Shown: positions 31,021 to 40,945, counted from the stretch's first letter. The stretch: 64,000 nt of DNA from Methanococcus voltae PS (GCF_024807035.1 NZ_JANUCQ010000003.1:186001-250000); one strand, 5' to 3'. Notes: a model not told the origin generated them from the sequence alone. Made by a program: numbers and translations.

Positions 31021-32064
31021 ATGATTACAATCCCAAGATATACCCTTGTTGAAAATGGGGCAATTAACAAAATACCCGAATTACTAGAGAAACTAAATTT
31101 AAAAAATCCTTTAGTAATTACAGGTAAAAGCACTCAAAAATATAACAAATTGGGATACGACTATATTTATTATCAGGAAGTAGAATACGAGAGATTTGGT
31201 AAGTTAAACGATGAAAATAGAAAGTATATCAAAGAATCTTTTGGAGATTATGACTGTATTCTAGGTATCGGCGGAGGTAAATCGATTGATGTAGCAAAAT
31301 ATGCCTCTAGCATTACTAAAAAACCTTTTATCAGTGTACCCACCACAGCTTCGAATGACGGTATTGCTTCACCGATTGTTTCGTTAAGTGTACCATCATT
31401 TATGGCAGAACCACCAATTGCTGTTGTAGGGGATATCGATATAATAAAAAAGTCACCTAAAAAATTATTAGCTTCAGGTGCTGGAGATATAGTTTCAAAT
31501 ATAACTGCAGTTTTGGACTGGAAGTTAGCACATATCGAAAATAATGAAAAATATAGCGAAAGTTCAGCCATATTTTCAAAAACTATTGCCGAAGAACTTA
31601 TCGAATACATAAATAATTCTAAAAATAAGGATAATTTAAAAGAATACCCTAAAAAAATAGTTAAAGCACTTATTGCAAGTGGAATGGCAATCGCTATTGC
31701 TCATTCTTCACGTCCTGCATCAGGTAGTGAACATCTATTTTCGCATTCATTGGATAAACTTAAGAAAGAAGGCAATATAGATAATAAATCACTTCATGGC
31801 GAACAATGTGGGATTGGTACGCTCATATTTTCTAAAGCATATGTTGAAGAAGGTCGATTAGATAACAAAGAATACCATGAAATCTTAAAGTCCTTAAAAA
31901 TAGTTAAATCACCTGTTAACATCTTTGAGTTAGGATATGATGAAGATGTAGCTATTGAAGCTCTATGTAATGCCCATAAATTGAGAAAAAGATATACAAT
32001 TTTAAGGAATGGATTTGACAAGAAAAAAGCAATCGATATATTGGAAAAATCCCAAATTATTTAA
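31021..32064 (+). CDS. egsA: sn-glycerol-1-phosphate dehydrogenase
   Basis: Reduces dihydroxyacetone phosphate to sn-glycerol 1-phosphate, the stereochemical hallmark of archaeal lipids. It is a zinc-dependent iron-alcohol-dehydrogenase superfamily member: [13 protein letters not shown] binds NAD(P), [12 protein letters not shown] is family-specific, and ligand histidines are in [11 protein letters not shown] and SLHGEQ. The ATG at 31021 is chosen over the adjacent one at 31018 because GTGAT then has the genome's usual three-base spacing. Confidence 0.95.
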   Translation: MITIPRYTLVENGAINKIPELLEKLNLKNPLVITGKSTQKYNKLGYDYIYYQEVEYERFGKLNDENRKYIKESFGDYDCILGIGGGKSIDVAKYASSITKKPFISVPTTASNDGIASPIVSLSVPSFMAEPPIAVVGDIDIIKKSPKKLLASGAGDIVSNITAVLDWKLAHIENNEKYSESSAIFSKTIAEELIEYINNSKNKDNLKEYPKKIVKALIASGMAIAIAHSSRPASGSEHLFSHSLDKLKKEGNIDNKSLHGEQCGIGTLIFSKAYVEEGRLDNKEYHEILKSLKIVKSPVNIFELGYDEDVAIEALCNAHKLRKRYTILRNGFDKKKAIDILEKSQII

Positions 32065-32191
32065 TTATATATAAATTAAAGTTATTACTTAATTTCTTCT
32101 TTTAAATGTTGAAGTAATAAGAATATAAAAATATTATAAAAGAAAGGATAAAAAATATAAAAAATAAAAATAAAAAATGTATTTTAAAATA

Positions 32192-33475
32192 TTATTTTAA
32201 AGACTTAAACGCATTTTCCATTACATTCATTGTTGTTTGAATATCTTCTTCGTTATGTGCTATGGATGTAAAACAACACTCGAATTGTGAAGGGGCTATG
32301 AATACACCATTATTTAGTAAACCAAAGAAATATTTATTAAATAATTCAGTGTTACTCTCTTTTGCGATATCATAATTTAATACTTCGTTTTTATTAAAGT
32401 AAACTTGGAATATAGAAGCTACATTGTATACTTTTGTTTCAATACCATATTTGTCAGATAATTCCCTTAAGTGATTTGATAATATTGTTGCCTTTTTGGT
32501 AGTTTGTTTGTAAAAGTCATCATTTAAGCACTTTAAGGTTTCAATTCCTGCGGTTATAGATACTGGATTACCATTAAAAGTACCTGCTTGATATATAGTA
32601 CCATTTGGTGAAAAGTTTTCCATTAATTCTTTTTTACCAGCAATTGCACCGATAGGAAAACCACCACCTAGTATTTTACCCAAAGTAACTAAATCCGGTG
32701 TTACGCCAAAATATTCCTGAGCTCCACCTTTTGATAATCTGAAACCAGTGATTACTTCGTCAAATATTAATACAATGTTATTTTCTTCAGTTATTTCTCT
32801 TAAAAATTTTAAATAATCGTCATTTGGTAAAATACATCCTACATTACCCATTACTGGTTCGACAATGATACAAGCTATTTCTTCTTTTTGTTCAGCTATA
32901 GTTTTTTCCATTAATTCACGATTGTTAAAAGGTAATAATATCGTATTTTTTGTAGTATCTGCAGGAATTCCAGGAGAATTTGGAGAACCATGTGTTAAAG
33001 CACCGCTACCACTTTTTACAAGTACATAGTCGTGTGCACCATGATAAGCACCGTCAAATTTAATTATTTTATTTTTACCAGTTACTCCCCTGGCCAATCT
33101 AATTGCACTCATTGTTGCTTCAGTTCCTGAATTAACAAATCTTACCATTTCTGCGCAAGGTATTCTATCGATTATCTCTTTTGCAAGTTCAATCTCCTTT
33201 TTTGCAGGAACTCCATATGCAGTGCCTAAATCCATCTGTTCTTTTACTTTAGATAATATATCCTGATTTGCGTGGCCTAAAACCATAGGACCATATGCCA
33301 AACAATAATCTATGTACTTGTTATCGTCTTCGTCTATCAAATAACATTCTTTAGCACTTTTTACAAAAAAAGGATAAGGTTTAAAGGCTCTAACCGGGCT
33401 ATTTACGCCCCCTACTAAGTAATTTTTTGCTTCGTCATATAAATCTTTAGAATTTTGCGTTTTTATCGTATACAT
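32192..33475 (-). CDS. hemL: Glutamate-1-semialdehyde 2,1-aminomutase
   Basis: Second step of the C5 route to aminolevulinate. It is a PLP fold-type I enzyme of 427 residues with [34 protein letters not shown] and the Schiff-base lysine in [14 protein letters not shown]. HemA, which makes its substrate, is at 59713, so the pathway is split within the window. GGGGTGTTACA precedes the ATG. Confidence 0.96.
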   Translation of the reverse strand: MYTIKTQNSKDLYDEAKNYLVGGVNSPVRAFKPYPFFVKSAKECYLIDEDDNKYIDYCLAYGPMVLGHANQDILSKVKEQMDLGTAYGVPAKKEIELAKEIIDRIPCAEMVRFVNSGTEATMSAIRLARGVTGKNKIIKFDGAYHGAHDYVLVKSGSGALTHGSPNSPGIPADTTKNTILLPFNNRELMEKTIAEQKEEIACIIVEPVMGNVGCILPNDDYLKFLREITEENNIVLIFDEVITGFRLSKGGAQEYFGVTPDLVTLGKILGGGFPIGAIAGKKELMENFSPNGTIYQAGTFNGNPVSITAGIETLKCLNDDFYKQTTKKATILSNHLRELSDKYGIETKVYNVASIFQVYFNKNEVLNYDIAKESNTELFNKYFFGLLNNGVFIAPSQFECCFTSIAHNEEDIQTTMNVMENAFKSLK

Positions 33476-33750
33476 TGTAACACCCCTAATTCATACATTC
33501 GAGTATAATTTTCAATTGATAATGTTTTATTTCTTATTTTAAACTATTTTATATTTTAAACTTATAAGATATAGTTTTTACGATTTAGATGATAGAATAA
33601 AGAATTAATATTAAAATAGATATTGGCATTAAAACTAATATTGAATATAATTGAATTAAATTAGACTAAAATTAAAAATAAAATAGATTAATTATTTATT
33701 AAAAATATATAAAAAATATGCAAGAATAATGTTTAGATAGTTATTATTCC

Positions 33751-34026
33751 TTAAAAAATTCCATTGTATGCTAAAACCCAAAATACAATAGCTATGAAGA
33801 AATATATTGGTAATCCGCCACCTAACCATTGTTTTTGAGACATACTCTTATTTCCAAATAGATTAGAAGTAACGTGTCCCGAAACTATGAATCCAATAAG
33901 TAAAAATACAATGGTGGCTATTCCACTTAAAAAGCCTAAACCCATTGTATATACGTAATTAGCCAAATATCCAAATACAACCCCAAAAACCCCGTTTAAA
34001 ATAGCTAATTTTGCATCTAAAGCCAT
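33751..34026 (-). CDS. Small integral membrane protein of unknown function
   Basis: A 91-residue hydrophobic protein with about three membrane segments (roughly 8-28, 30-50 and 70-90) and a short polar loop SNLFGNKSMSQKQW. The ribosome site GGGTGATATT before the ATG is excellent, so it is a real gene. I do not recognise a family with confidence. It lies between hemL and another small gene on the same strand. Confidence 0.75.
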   Translation of the reverse strand: MALDAKLAILNGVFGVVFGYLANYVYTMGLGFLSGIATIVFLLIGFIVSGHVTSNLFGNKSMSQKQWLGGGLPIYFFIAIVFWVLAYNGIF

Positions 34027-34156
34027 AATATCACCCTAATACTCTTGATAATCATAATATTGTTTACAAGTTGATTTTAAAATTTAATCGTAAATTTTTT
34101 ATCTTTTTATCTCGTTATATTTTCTTTTTATCGTTATTTAATTTATTTTTTAGTTT

Positions 34157-34399
34157 TTATTTTTTAGATATATTACTAATTTCAAAAACCTTAAGATATT
34201 CTTTTGGCCGCTTACTATCAGAATATGAATAGTCATCTAAAACCATTACTTCGTCATTTGCATAGTATTTGGTTTCGTCAAAAAGCAAAATATCTTCTTT
34301 TTGAAGTAAAAATGCAAATTTTCTCTTTAGGCCATAAGCACCTTTATCAACCAATATTTCGCGATTCCTTAAAGAAAGTTCAATTTCAGAATAATCCAT
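34157..34399 (-). CDS. Hypothetical 80-residue protein
   Basis: A soluble, charged small protein (MDYSEIELSLRNREIL at the start, ending EISNISKK). GGGAAATT precedes the ATG, a fair ribosome site. It may be cotranscribed with the membrane protein gene downstream. No family was recognised. Coding is supported by an amino acid composition and codon use like that of its neighbours. Confidence 0.6.
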   Translation of the reverse strand: MDYSEIELSLRNREILVDKGAYGLKRKFAFLLQKEDILLFDETKYYANDEVMVLDDYSYSDSKRPKEYLKVFEISNISKK

Positions 34400-34582
34400 A
34401 ATTTCCCATAATTTTACATTAATTTATAATATCTTAATGTAATTAAAACATACAAATTAATTAGTGAATATAGTATAAAAATCATTTGAATTTATCGGTA
34501 ATTATACTTAACGATATTAGTATATTAATTTATTGAAAATAAAAATAAAAATAAAAAAGATATTTAGTAAATATTTAATTAG

Positions 34583-36064
34583 TTAATTATTTGTAACTCT
34601 TTCATATTCTTCCAACATATCTTTAGATGGCTTCTCTAACAAGCTAACCAATACGATGAATACAGATGCCATAATAAATGCAGGCACTATCTCGTAAAGG
34701 TCAAATATTCCCCCGGATAAACCAAACATACTACTATTTTTCCAAAGTATTACAGTTAAGCCACCTGCAAGCATACCTGCAATTGCTCCACCTTTTGTTG
34801 TTTTCTTCCAGAATAAGGAGAATAATACCAAAGGACCAAATGTAGCTCCAAATCCTGCCCAAGCATACGAAACTAAATCTAATACTTTATTATTTACATC
34901 TAAAGCCATTACATAAGCCAGTACTGCAACTAAAATTACAGAAAGTCTACTAACCCATAATAACTCTTTTTCTGATGCTTCTTTTCTTACGAGTGAATAC
35001 ATATCCTCAGTAAGTGCTGAAGCGGTTACCAACATCTGTGAATCTACAGTACTCATGATTGCAGCTAAGATTGCAGCTAAAAGCACACCACCCACTAAAC
35101 TTGGGAATAATCCATCAATCAAAACCATGAATACACTTTCAGGGTCAGATAAAGGTTGTCCTTGTAAAGCCACAGCACCAATCATACCAACCAATACTGC
35201 CATTGCAAGACTTATAACTACCCATGAAATAGCAATACGTCTTGCTTTTGGTATTTTATCCTCCGAGCTAATTGCCATGAATCTAACCAGGATGTGGGGT
35301 TGTCCAAAGTAGCCCAAACCCCAAGCTAATGAAGATACTATAGCAAATAAGGCCAAAGGTTGTCCCATTAAATCAGTAAATGGATTTACAAAATCAGGAC
35401 TTATTTGATTAAATCCTGCCATTACTGCATCAGGACCTCCAATATTCATTGTTGCAGCTAATGGTACAGTTACAATTGCCAATACCATAATTAAACCTTG
35501 CAAAAAGTCGGTCCAACAAACTGCTAAGAATCCACCTAAAAAGGTGTATGAAATAATTACAAATGCTCCAATTGTTAAAGCCATGGTATAATCTAAACCA
35601 AAAACTGTTCCAAACAATTTTCCCCCTGCTACAAGACCTGAAGAGGTATATATCATAAAGAAAATTAAGATAAAGGCTGCAGAAATAAGCCTAAGTACTT
35701 TAGAATTATCTCTAAATCTATTTTCAAAGTATACGGGTAATGTTATAGAATCGTTTGCAACTTCAGTATATCGCCTAAGTTTACGAGCAACAAACTTCCA
35801 ATTTAGATAAGTACCGATTGCAAGACCTAGTGCAATCCATATTGCTTCCATACCTGCCAGGTATGCAAAACCAGGTAAACCCATTAAGAGCCACCCACTC
35901 ATATCGGAAGCCTGAGAACTTAAAGCAGCTACCCAGCTGTTAAGCGTTCTACCCCCCAATATATAATCGCTTAAATTTTCGTTTTTCTTATAATAGTAAA
36001 CACCGATTCCTAGCATTACTATCAAATATATCACGAAAACTAATATAATTTCTAAGTTTTTCAT
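34583..36064 (-). CDS. Sodium:solute symporter, PutP-like
   Basis: A 493-residue transporter with about 13 membrane segments. It belongs to the SSS family: motifs LGGRTLNSWVAALSSQASDMS, SSGLVAGGKLFG and the conserved GYFGQPHIL region near the middle resemble PutP sodium/proline symporters. Substrate could be proline or another compatible solute; this is inferred. The start ATG at 36064 follows GGTGTATTTT; four codons upstream are open but lack a site. Confidence 0.88.
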   Translation of the reverse strand: MKNLEIILVFVIYLIVMLGIGVYYYKKNENLSDYILGGRTLNSWVAALSSQASDMSGWLLMGLPGFAYLAGMEAIWIALGLAIGTYLNWKFVARKLRRYTEVANDSITLPVYFENRFRDNSKVLRLISAAFILIFFMIYTSSGLVAGGKLFGTVFGLDYTMALTIGAFVIISYTFLGGFLAVCWTDFLQGLIMVLAIVTVPLAATMNIGGPDAVMAGFNQISPDFVNPFTDLMGQPLALFAIVSSLAWGLGYFGQPHILVRFMAISSEDKIPKARRIAISWVVISLAMAVLVGMIGAVALQGQPLSDPESVFMVLIDGLFPSLVGGVLLAAILAAIMSTVDSQMLVTASALTEDMYSLVRKEASEKELLWVSRLSVILVAVLAYVMALDVNNKVLDLVSYAWAGFGATFGPLVLFSLFWKKTTKGGAIAGMLAGGLTVILWKNSSMFGLSGGIFDLYEIVPAFIMASVFIVLVSLLEKPSKDMLEEYERVTNN

Positions 36065-36433
36065 AAAATACACCAATTAATACATATCTACATATATGGA
36101 TATTTTGTAGATTACCTTTTATAAAAATATCTTTTTTAATAAGGTATTAAATTAAAAATATGCTTATAAATTATACAAATAGACCTGCTTGATTTTCACT
36201 TGAAAAAAAGGTAATAATCATAACATTTTTTAAAGAAACTATCTATATAATTGCCTTATAATTATACGGGCAAATAATAAAAGGCGCTTGATATTAAGTA
36301 TTTATATTACTTTCATAATCAAACATTTTAATATATTTATTAATGTTTTTTATACCTTTCTGTTTAATTTAAACTGAAATTGAACAAATTTGATGTAAAA
36401 TGGCTTAAAAATAGATAATTAAAATTAAAAAAT

Positions 36434-36468
36434 AAATATTGAATAGTAAATATTGAATAGTAAATATT
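36434..36468. repeat. 14-bp tandem repeat after ppaC
   Basis: AAATATTGAATAGT is present twice exactly (36434-36447, 36448-36461) with a third partial copy. It sits in the 3' flank of ppaC. Confidence 0.8.
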
Positions 36469-36501
36469 TGTATACAATATGTGTTAATAAGGTATCATAA
36501 A

Positions 36502-37425
36502 TTACATATTATAGTATTTTTCTAAAGGTGGAATAACTTGTTTTTTCCTAGACATTAAGCCTTCAATAAATACACTATTTTCTGGTACTTTTACATTGAA
36601 TGACGCTTCAAATGCTTCTTTATTACCACATACTAATACTTCACTGCCTTCTTTCATTATGTCGGTAATCAAGAATAATATTAAATCATAATTATCAGAA
36701 TTAACTCTTTCTTGAAGTAATTTATAGATTTCATCTTTTTTAGATTCAACTTCTGATGCATCGATAACCTCGGCTTGCCCTACACCAACCTTTTTACCAT
36801 TTAAGCTAAATTCTTTGTAGTCGATATCTAAAATTTCAGATGGTGCCATACTACCAACGGTAGATTTTGCCTTTAACATTTCAATACCGTAATCATACAT
36901 GTCTTTTATATTAGCAATTTCTGCAAGTTTAGTGGCTAATTCTTTATCCAATTCAGTTGTTGTAGGTGATTTAAACAATAATGTATCAGATAAAATTGCT
37001 GACAATAAGATACCTGCAATATCCGGTTTCAATTCTTTATTTTTAGCACCAATATAGTCTAAACTATTTCTAAAGTATAATTCAGATATTACAGATGCTG
37101 TTGAACCAATAGGCTTTGAAACGTAGATTATAGGTTCAGATGTAGAAATTCCCACTTTGTGGTGGTCTATAATACCTAATAATTTACCATCTTCTAAATC
37201 ATCAAGTGATTGTGACCTTTCAGCATGGTCTACCAAATATATCTGTTTTCCTTTTGCAGAGGTTATTGTTTCGGGTTCCATCAATCCAAATCTTTTTAAT
37301 ATAAACTCAGTTTCTGGATTTATACTCCCTTGTTTTGCTGCCATTCCATCTAAGAAATAAGCAAGTGCTATTGCTGAACAGACGCTATCTGTATCTGGAT
37401 TCTTATGTCCTACTACATATATCAT
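36502..37425 (-). CDS. ppaC: Manganese-dependent inorganic pyrophosphatase (family II)
   Basis: Hydrolyses pyrophosphate, pulling biosynthetic reactions forward. DHH-family metal motifs GHKNPDTDS, LVDHAE and IIDHHKV are at the N-terminus, and the DHHA2 domain ends with SRKKQVIPPL. The 307-residue length is the plain family II form without CBS domains. GGTGAAATT precedes the ATG. Confidence 0.95.
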   Translation of the reverse strand: MIYVVGHKNPDTDSVCSAIALAYFLDGMAAKQGSINPETEFILKRFGLMEPETITSAKGKQIYLVDHAERSQSLDDLEDGKLLGIIDHHKVGISTSEPIIYVSKPIGSTASVISELYFRNSLDYIGAKNKELKPDIAGILLSAILSDTLLFKSPTTTELDKELATKLAEIANIKDMYDYGIEMLKAKSTVGSMAPSEILDIDYKEFSLNGKKVGVGQAEVIDASEVESKKDEIYKLLQERVNSDNYDLILFLITDIMKEGSEVLVCGNKEAFEASFNVKVPENSVFIEGLMSRKKQVIPPLEKYYNM

Positions 37426-37608
37426 AATTTCACCGATTTAAAGTAATATTGAATATATATCTATTTTTATTATATATATTTAATTTTAGTAAATTTAATC
37501 AATATTTGGTTATAATCATAATTCTAAATATAATTTAAGTGATATCATTTTAAATTCAATTGCTTTGACCAAATATATTTTCAAAAAATACGTTGATAAT
37601 ATAATAGC

Positions 37609-37617
37609 TATATATAA
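37609..37617 (+). promoter_or_regulatory. Box A for the 37641 RNA candidate
   Basis: CTATATATA at 37609-37617 lies about 27 bases before the first base-paired position at 37641, the usual archaeal TATA distance. A second possible box, TTTATATT, starts at 37621. Confidence 0.4.
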
Positions 37618-37640
37618 CAGTTTATATTATGTAATATATA

Positions 37641-37880
37641 GCTTCAATAAACCGACCTACATGGAGCCTATGGATGACCTCGCAATGATAGAGGGTTCGA
37701 ATTTGAAGCAATATTATCGTATAAACCAACTTTTGGGCGAGTTATGAGAGTTTGCGTTGGCTTGCAGTGACCATAATACAGCAAAAGTTAGTAAACTGGT
37801 CTCGACATTTAGGGTTAGCCAATTGACATGGTATATTCCAAGTATGAAATTTGGTGTTGATGTCGAGATAAATTTTTAGG
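37641..37880 (+). ncRNA. Candidate structured non-coding RNA, family unknown
   Basis: An island of higher GC in a 643-base gap. GCTTCAA (37641-37647) pairs with TTGAAGC (37703-37709), enclosing CCTC/GAGG (37678-37681 with 37691-37694). CCAAC (37726-37730) pairs with GTTGG (37756-37760). TCTCGACAT (37800-37808) pairs with ATGTCGAGA (37860-37868), enclosing CCAA/TTGG (37819-37822 with 37851-37854), and T5 follows at 37873. CCAA at 37726 can instead pair with TTGG at 37733-37736, an alternative fold. A box A fits a start at 37641. It lacks the landmarks of tRNA, RNase P RNA and SRP RNA. No protein reading is convincing. Confidence 0.55.
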
Positions 37881-37942
37881 ACTATTTTTAAGTACAGTTA
37901 AAAAATTTAATTAAAGTTAATTTACACTATCAAATAATATAA

Positions 37943-37990
37943 TTTATATATTAGTAATTCAAATAATATAACAATTGAACAATTGTTCAA
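37943..37990 (+). promoter_or_regulatory. Box A and ArsR-type operator of the metal resistance operon
   Basis: TTTATATA at 37943-37950 predicts a start near 37973. The perfect 16-bp palindrome TTGAACAATTGTTCAA at 37975-37990 covers that position. SmtB/CadC-type sensors bind similar TGAAcA/TgTTCA inverted repeats. A further palindrome, GTATAATTATAC, follows at 37993-38004. Autorepression by the adjacent arsR gene is the likely use. Confidence 0.6.
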
Positions 37991-38068
37991 CTGTATAATT
38001 ATACGGATGCTAATAACTAAATTTTCTATTACATAATACATTATAATTATTAAAATAAGGTGTTAATC

Positions 38069-38524
38069 ATGTTAAAATATGAAAAAAAAGTAGAAACAAA
38101 GAGAAATGATGAAATAAAGGACTTTGGAGAATTAGAAGTTGAAATGTGTCAGGAACATCCTGAAAATCAAGTACATATTCAAAAAGCTATTGAATCATTG
38201 CCCGATAATGAAGAAATTTCGGAAATGGCGAATTATTTCACGGCTTTAAGTGAACCTAATCGTCTAAAAATACTATTTATCTTAAAAAAAGGGGAATACT
38301 GCCCTTGTGAATTATCATCAGTCTTAAAATGCACCAAATCTGCATTATCTCATCAATTACGTATATTAAGAGATAAAAATTTAATAAAAAGCAGAAAAGA
38401 TGGAAAATTTGTATATTATTCGATAAAAGACTCAAAAATATGTGAAATACTTGAAAAAATTATTAAAAATAAAAAAATAAAAAAAGAAAATAAAATAGAA
38501 TCAAAAATAAACGACAATAACTAA
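38069..38524 (+). CDS. ArsR/CadC-type metal-responsive repressor
   Basis: A 151-residue winged-helix protein. The N-terminal arm contains EMCQEHPENQVH, and helix alpha-3 has EYCPCELS near residue 80, together matching the thiolate metal site of CadC-like sensors of Cd/Pb/Zn. The HTH is KCTKSALSHQLRILRD. The C-terminal tail is lysine-rich. The ATG at 38069 follows GGTGTTAATC. The P1B ATPase starts 23 bases after its stop, so the two form an operon behind a palindromic operator. Confidence 0.92.
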   Translation: MLKYEKKVETKRNDEIKDFGELEVEMCQEHPENQVHIQKAIESLPDNEEISEMANYFTALSEPNRLKILFILKKGEYCPCELSSVLKCTKSALSHQLRILRDKNLIKSRKDGKFVYYSIKDSKICEILEKIIKNKKIKKENKIESKINDNN

Positions 38525-38547
38525 AAATAAAACCTTGAGATGAAACC

Positions 38548-40725
38548 ATGGTATTAAAATATCACTTAAAAGGATTAAAATGTTCTGCCTGTGCGTCAAA
38601 AATAGAAACAAAAATAAAGGAATTATACCCCTCAGCCACTATGAATTTAACAACTTTCGATTTATACGTATTTGATGAAGAAATTGATACCGAAAAAGTC
38701 CAAAAAATTATAAATTCGGTAGAAAAAGGAGTAAAATTAATAAAAATAGATGAAAGTAACATTAACAATAATGAAGTTGAAACTGAAGATAACGACAAAA
38801 GAAAAATAATAGAATTAAGTTTAATGAGTGCATTATTTTTAATACTAATATTTACATACTATTCGGGATATTTAACAAACATTATGGCCATTATTGGATT
38901 TTTTATATTGTACTTAATAGCGGGTAGATTTGTAATTTCGAAAACTATAAAAAATATTACACATGGCAACGTATTTGATGAAAATTTCCTTATGACTATC
39001 GCGTCTTTAGGTGCATTTTTTATTGGAGAATACCCTGAAGGGGTTGCAGTAATGATATTATATACCATTGGCGAATATCTTCAAGAAAAAGCCCTAAATA
39101 ACTCAAAAAAATCTATTAACTCACTTGTTTCTTTAAAAGTTAATTATGCCAATTTACTTGTTGATGGAGAACCTAAAAAAGTAAATCCCGATATAGTAAA
39201 CGTTGGAGATACAATCCTTGTAAAAGTTGGTGAAAAGGTACCACTCGATGGGGTAGTTGTAAAAGGCAATTCAAATATAGATACATCCGCAATAACTGGT
39301 GAAAGCTTCCCTAAGAAGGTTTCTATCGATGATACAATATATTCGGGCTCAATAAATCTAGCAAAACCATTGATACTAAAGGTTACAACAGATTATAGTC
39401 ATTCTATGATTTCAAAAATTAGGGATTTAATAGAAATTGCAAATATTAGGAAATCAAAATCTGAAAAATTTATAACAACATTTGCAAAGTATTATACTCC
39501 TTTCGTAGTGGGACTATCCTTATTAATTGCAATAGTACCAATAATATTATATGAGGACTACTCTTGGATAAATAAAGCTTTAATACTTCTTGTAATATCC
39601 TGCCCTTGTGCTTTGGTACTTTCGGTTCCTTTGAGTTACTTTTCAAGTATTGGAAGACTTGCAAAAGAAGGGATTCTTGTAAAAGGTTCAAATTATGTGG
39701 ATGAATTAACAAAAGTAGATACTTTTGCATACGATAAAACAGGTACCTTAACATACGGTAAATTTGAAGTATCAAAATTTTCGAGTAATGGAATTTTAAA
39801 AGAACAAGACATTTTAAAATTAAATTATTTATCAAATTTAGCTGAAAAAAATTCAAATCATCCCTTAGCCCTAGCAATTTGCAAATATTATGAAAATAAC
39901 ATATTTAATAAAAATAAACAGGACAATTTACCGAATGATATATATATTAAACTACTCAGTAAAAAAATAAAAGTAGAATCTACTGAAGAAATTTCTGGAA
40001 AAGGAATGATTTTAAAATTTAGATATATGAATTCAGAGCAAACTGAGGAAAATATTTTCTTGATAGGTAATGAAAAACTATTAAATATGTACAATATAGA
40101 AATTAATGACTCAAAAATAAATAATAATATTACAAATGTATTTATAGGGCTAAATGATGAATATATGGGTCATTATAGCTTAGAAGATAGGTTAAAAGAG
40201 GAATCTCCTGAAACAATTTCTAAATTATCCAGTATGGGTTTTAAAAATTTATTATTAACTGGTGACACTCAAAAAGTAGCTAAAAACGTCGCTAAACGTT
40301 TAAATATGGATGGATATTATTATGAATTATTACCTGAAGATAAATTAAATATTATTGAACAAATGTCCTCAAATAATAAAATAGCATTTATAGGCGATGG
40401 TGTTAACGATGCTCCCGTTATTAGAAGAGCAAATGTTGGAATATCGATGGGTAATCTAGGTAGTGATGTAGCGGTGGAAGCATCCGACGTAATAATTATT
40501 AATGATGATATAGCTAGTATAGTAAAAGGCGTTAAAATATCAAAATTCACGAAAAAAATAGTATATCAAAACATAATTCTGTCATTAGGTATCAAAATAC
40601 TATTCATAACTTTGGGTGTTTTAGGCAGTATTTCATTGTGGGAAGCAGTTTTTGCAGATGTGGGTGTAACAATACTTGCAATATTAAATTCTTTAAGAAT
40701 AATTCGCAAAAATTACAACGATTAA
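38548..40725 (+). CDS. cadA: Heavy-metal-exporting P1B-type ATPase (Zn/Cd/Pb class)
   Basis: Pumps soft divalent metals out of the cell. The 725-residue protein has one N-terminal heavy-metal domain with GLKCSACASKIE, the membrane metal motif CPC at 352-354 (SCPCALVLS), the phosphorylation site DKTGT near 396, and GDGVNDAP in the nucleotide-binding region. The last membrane helix segment ADVGVTILAILNSLR has the aspartate and glycine of the P1B-2 (Zn/Cd/Pb) group rather than copper pumps. Specificity is inferred. Second gene of the arsR operon; a terminator hairpin follows. Confidence 0.92.
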   Translation: MVLKYHLKGLKCSACASKIETKIKELYPSATMNLTTFDLYVFDEEIDTEKVQKIINSVEKGVKLIKIDESNINNNEVETEDNDKRKIIELSLMSALFLILIFTYYSGYLTNIMAIIGFFILYLIAGRFVISKTIKNITHGNVFDENFLMTIASLGAFFIGEYPEGVAVMILYTIGEYLQEKALNNSKKSINSLVSLKVNYANLLVDGEPKKVNPDIVNVGDTILVKVGEKVPLDGVVVKGNSNIDTSAITGESFPKKVSIDDTIYSGSINLAKPLILKVTTDYSHSMISKIRDLIEIANIRKSKSEKFITTFAKYYTPFVVGLSLLIAIVPIILYEDYSWINKALILLVISCPCALVLSVPLSYFSSIGRLAKEGILVKGSNYVDELTKVDTFAYDKTGTLTYGKFEVSKFSSNGILKEQDILKLNYLSNLAEKNSNHPLALAICKYYENNIFNKNKQDNLPNDIYIKLLSKKIKVESTEEISGKGMILKFRYMNSEQTEENIFLIGNEKLLNMYNIEINDSKINNNITNVFIGLNDEYMGHYSLEDRLKEESPETISKLSSMGFKNLLLTGDTQKVAKNVAKRLNMDGYYYELLPEDKLNIIEQMSSNNKIAFIGDGVNDAPVIRRANVGISMGNLGSDVAVEASDVIIINDDIASIVKGVKISKFTKKIVYQNIILSLGIKILFITLGVLGSISLWEAVFADVGVTILAILNSLRIIRKNYND

Positions 40726-40746
40726 ATAATTATTAAAATGCCAATA

Positions 40747-40770
40747 TAGGGCAACCCTACTTTTTTATTT
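40747..40770 (+). terminator. Hairpin plus T-run after cadA
   Basis: TAGGG (40747-40751) pairs with CCCTA (40755-40759) around CAA, and a T-rich run begins at 40761. This has the look of an intrinsic terminator and closes the arsR-cadA operon. Confidence 0.6.
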
Positions 40771-40780
40771 TTAAATTTTT

Positions 40781-40830
40781 ATTTTATTATATTTTATTAT
40801 ATTTTATTATATTTTATTATATTTTATTTT
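40781..40830. repeat. 10-bp tandem AT repeat
   Basis: The unit ATTTTATTAT is repeated four times exactly (40781-40820), with a fifth imperfect copy. It lies between the cadA terminator and the next gene. Confidence 0.9.
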
Positions 40831-40945
40831 TAAATCTATTATCGCTTGGAGAGGACTATGCAATGTTTAAATACGTTGTAATACTATTATATTTTGGTAA
40901 TATTTTTTAATTAATTTGGAATATTTTAAGGACTATGGTGGAAAT

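Noticed and set aside
37641-37709. tRNA-like element with a 7-bp acceptor-like stem and GGTTCGAAT
   Set aside because: After TTCGAAT there is no 3' half of a T-stem, and no anticodon arm fits, so it is not a tRNA gene.
37565-37747. A 60-codon plus-strand frame in the gap before the metal operon
   Set aside because: No ribosome site at its start, no recognisable similarity, and the region has RNA-like pairing.
37641-37880. RNase P RNA or SRP RNA
   Set aside because: The length suits a methanococcal RNase P RNA, but the conserved GGAAAGTCC-type and ACAGAA...GGCTTA-type segments are missing, and the SRP GGAAGC tetraloop region is absent.
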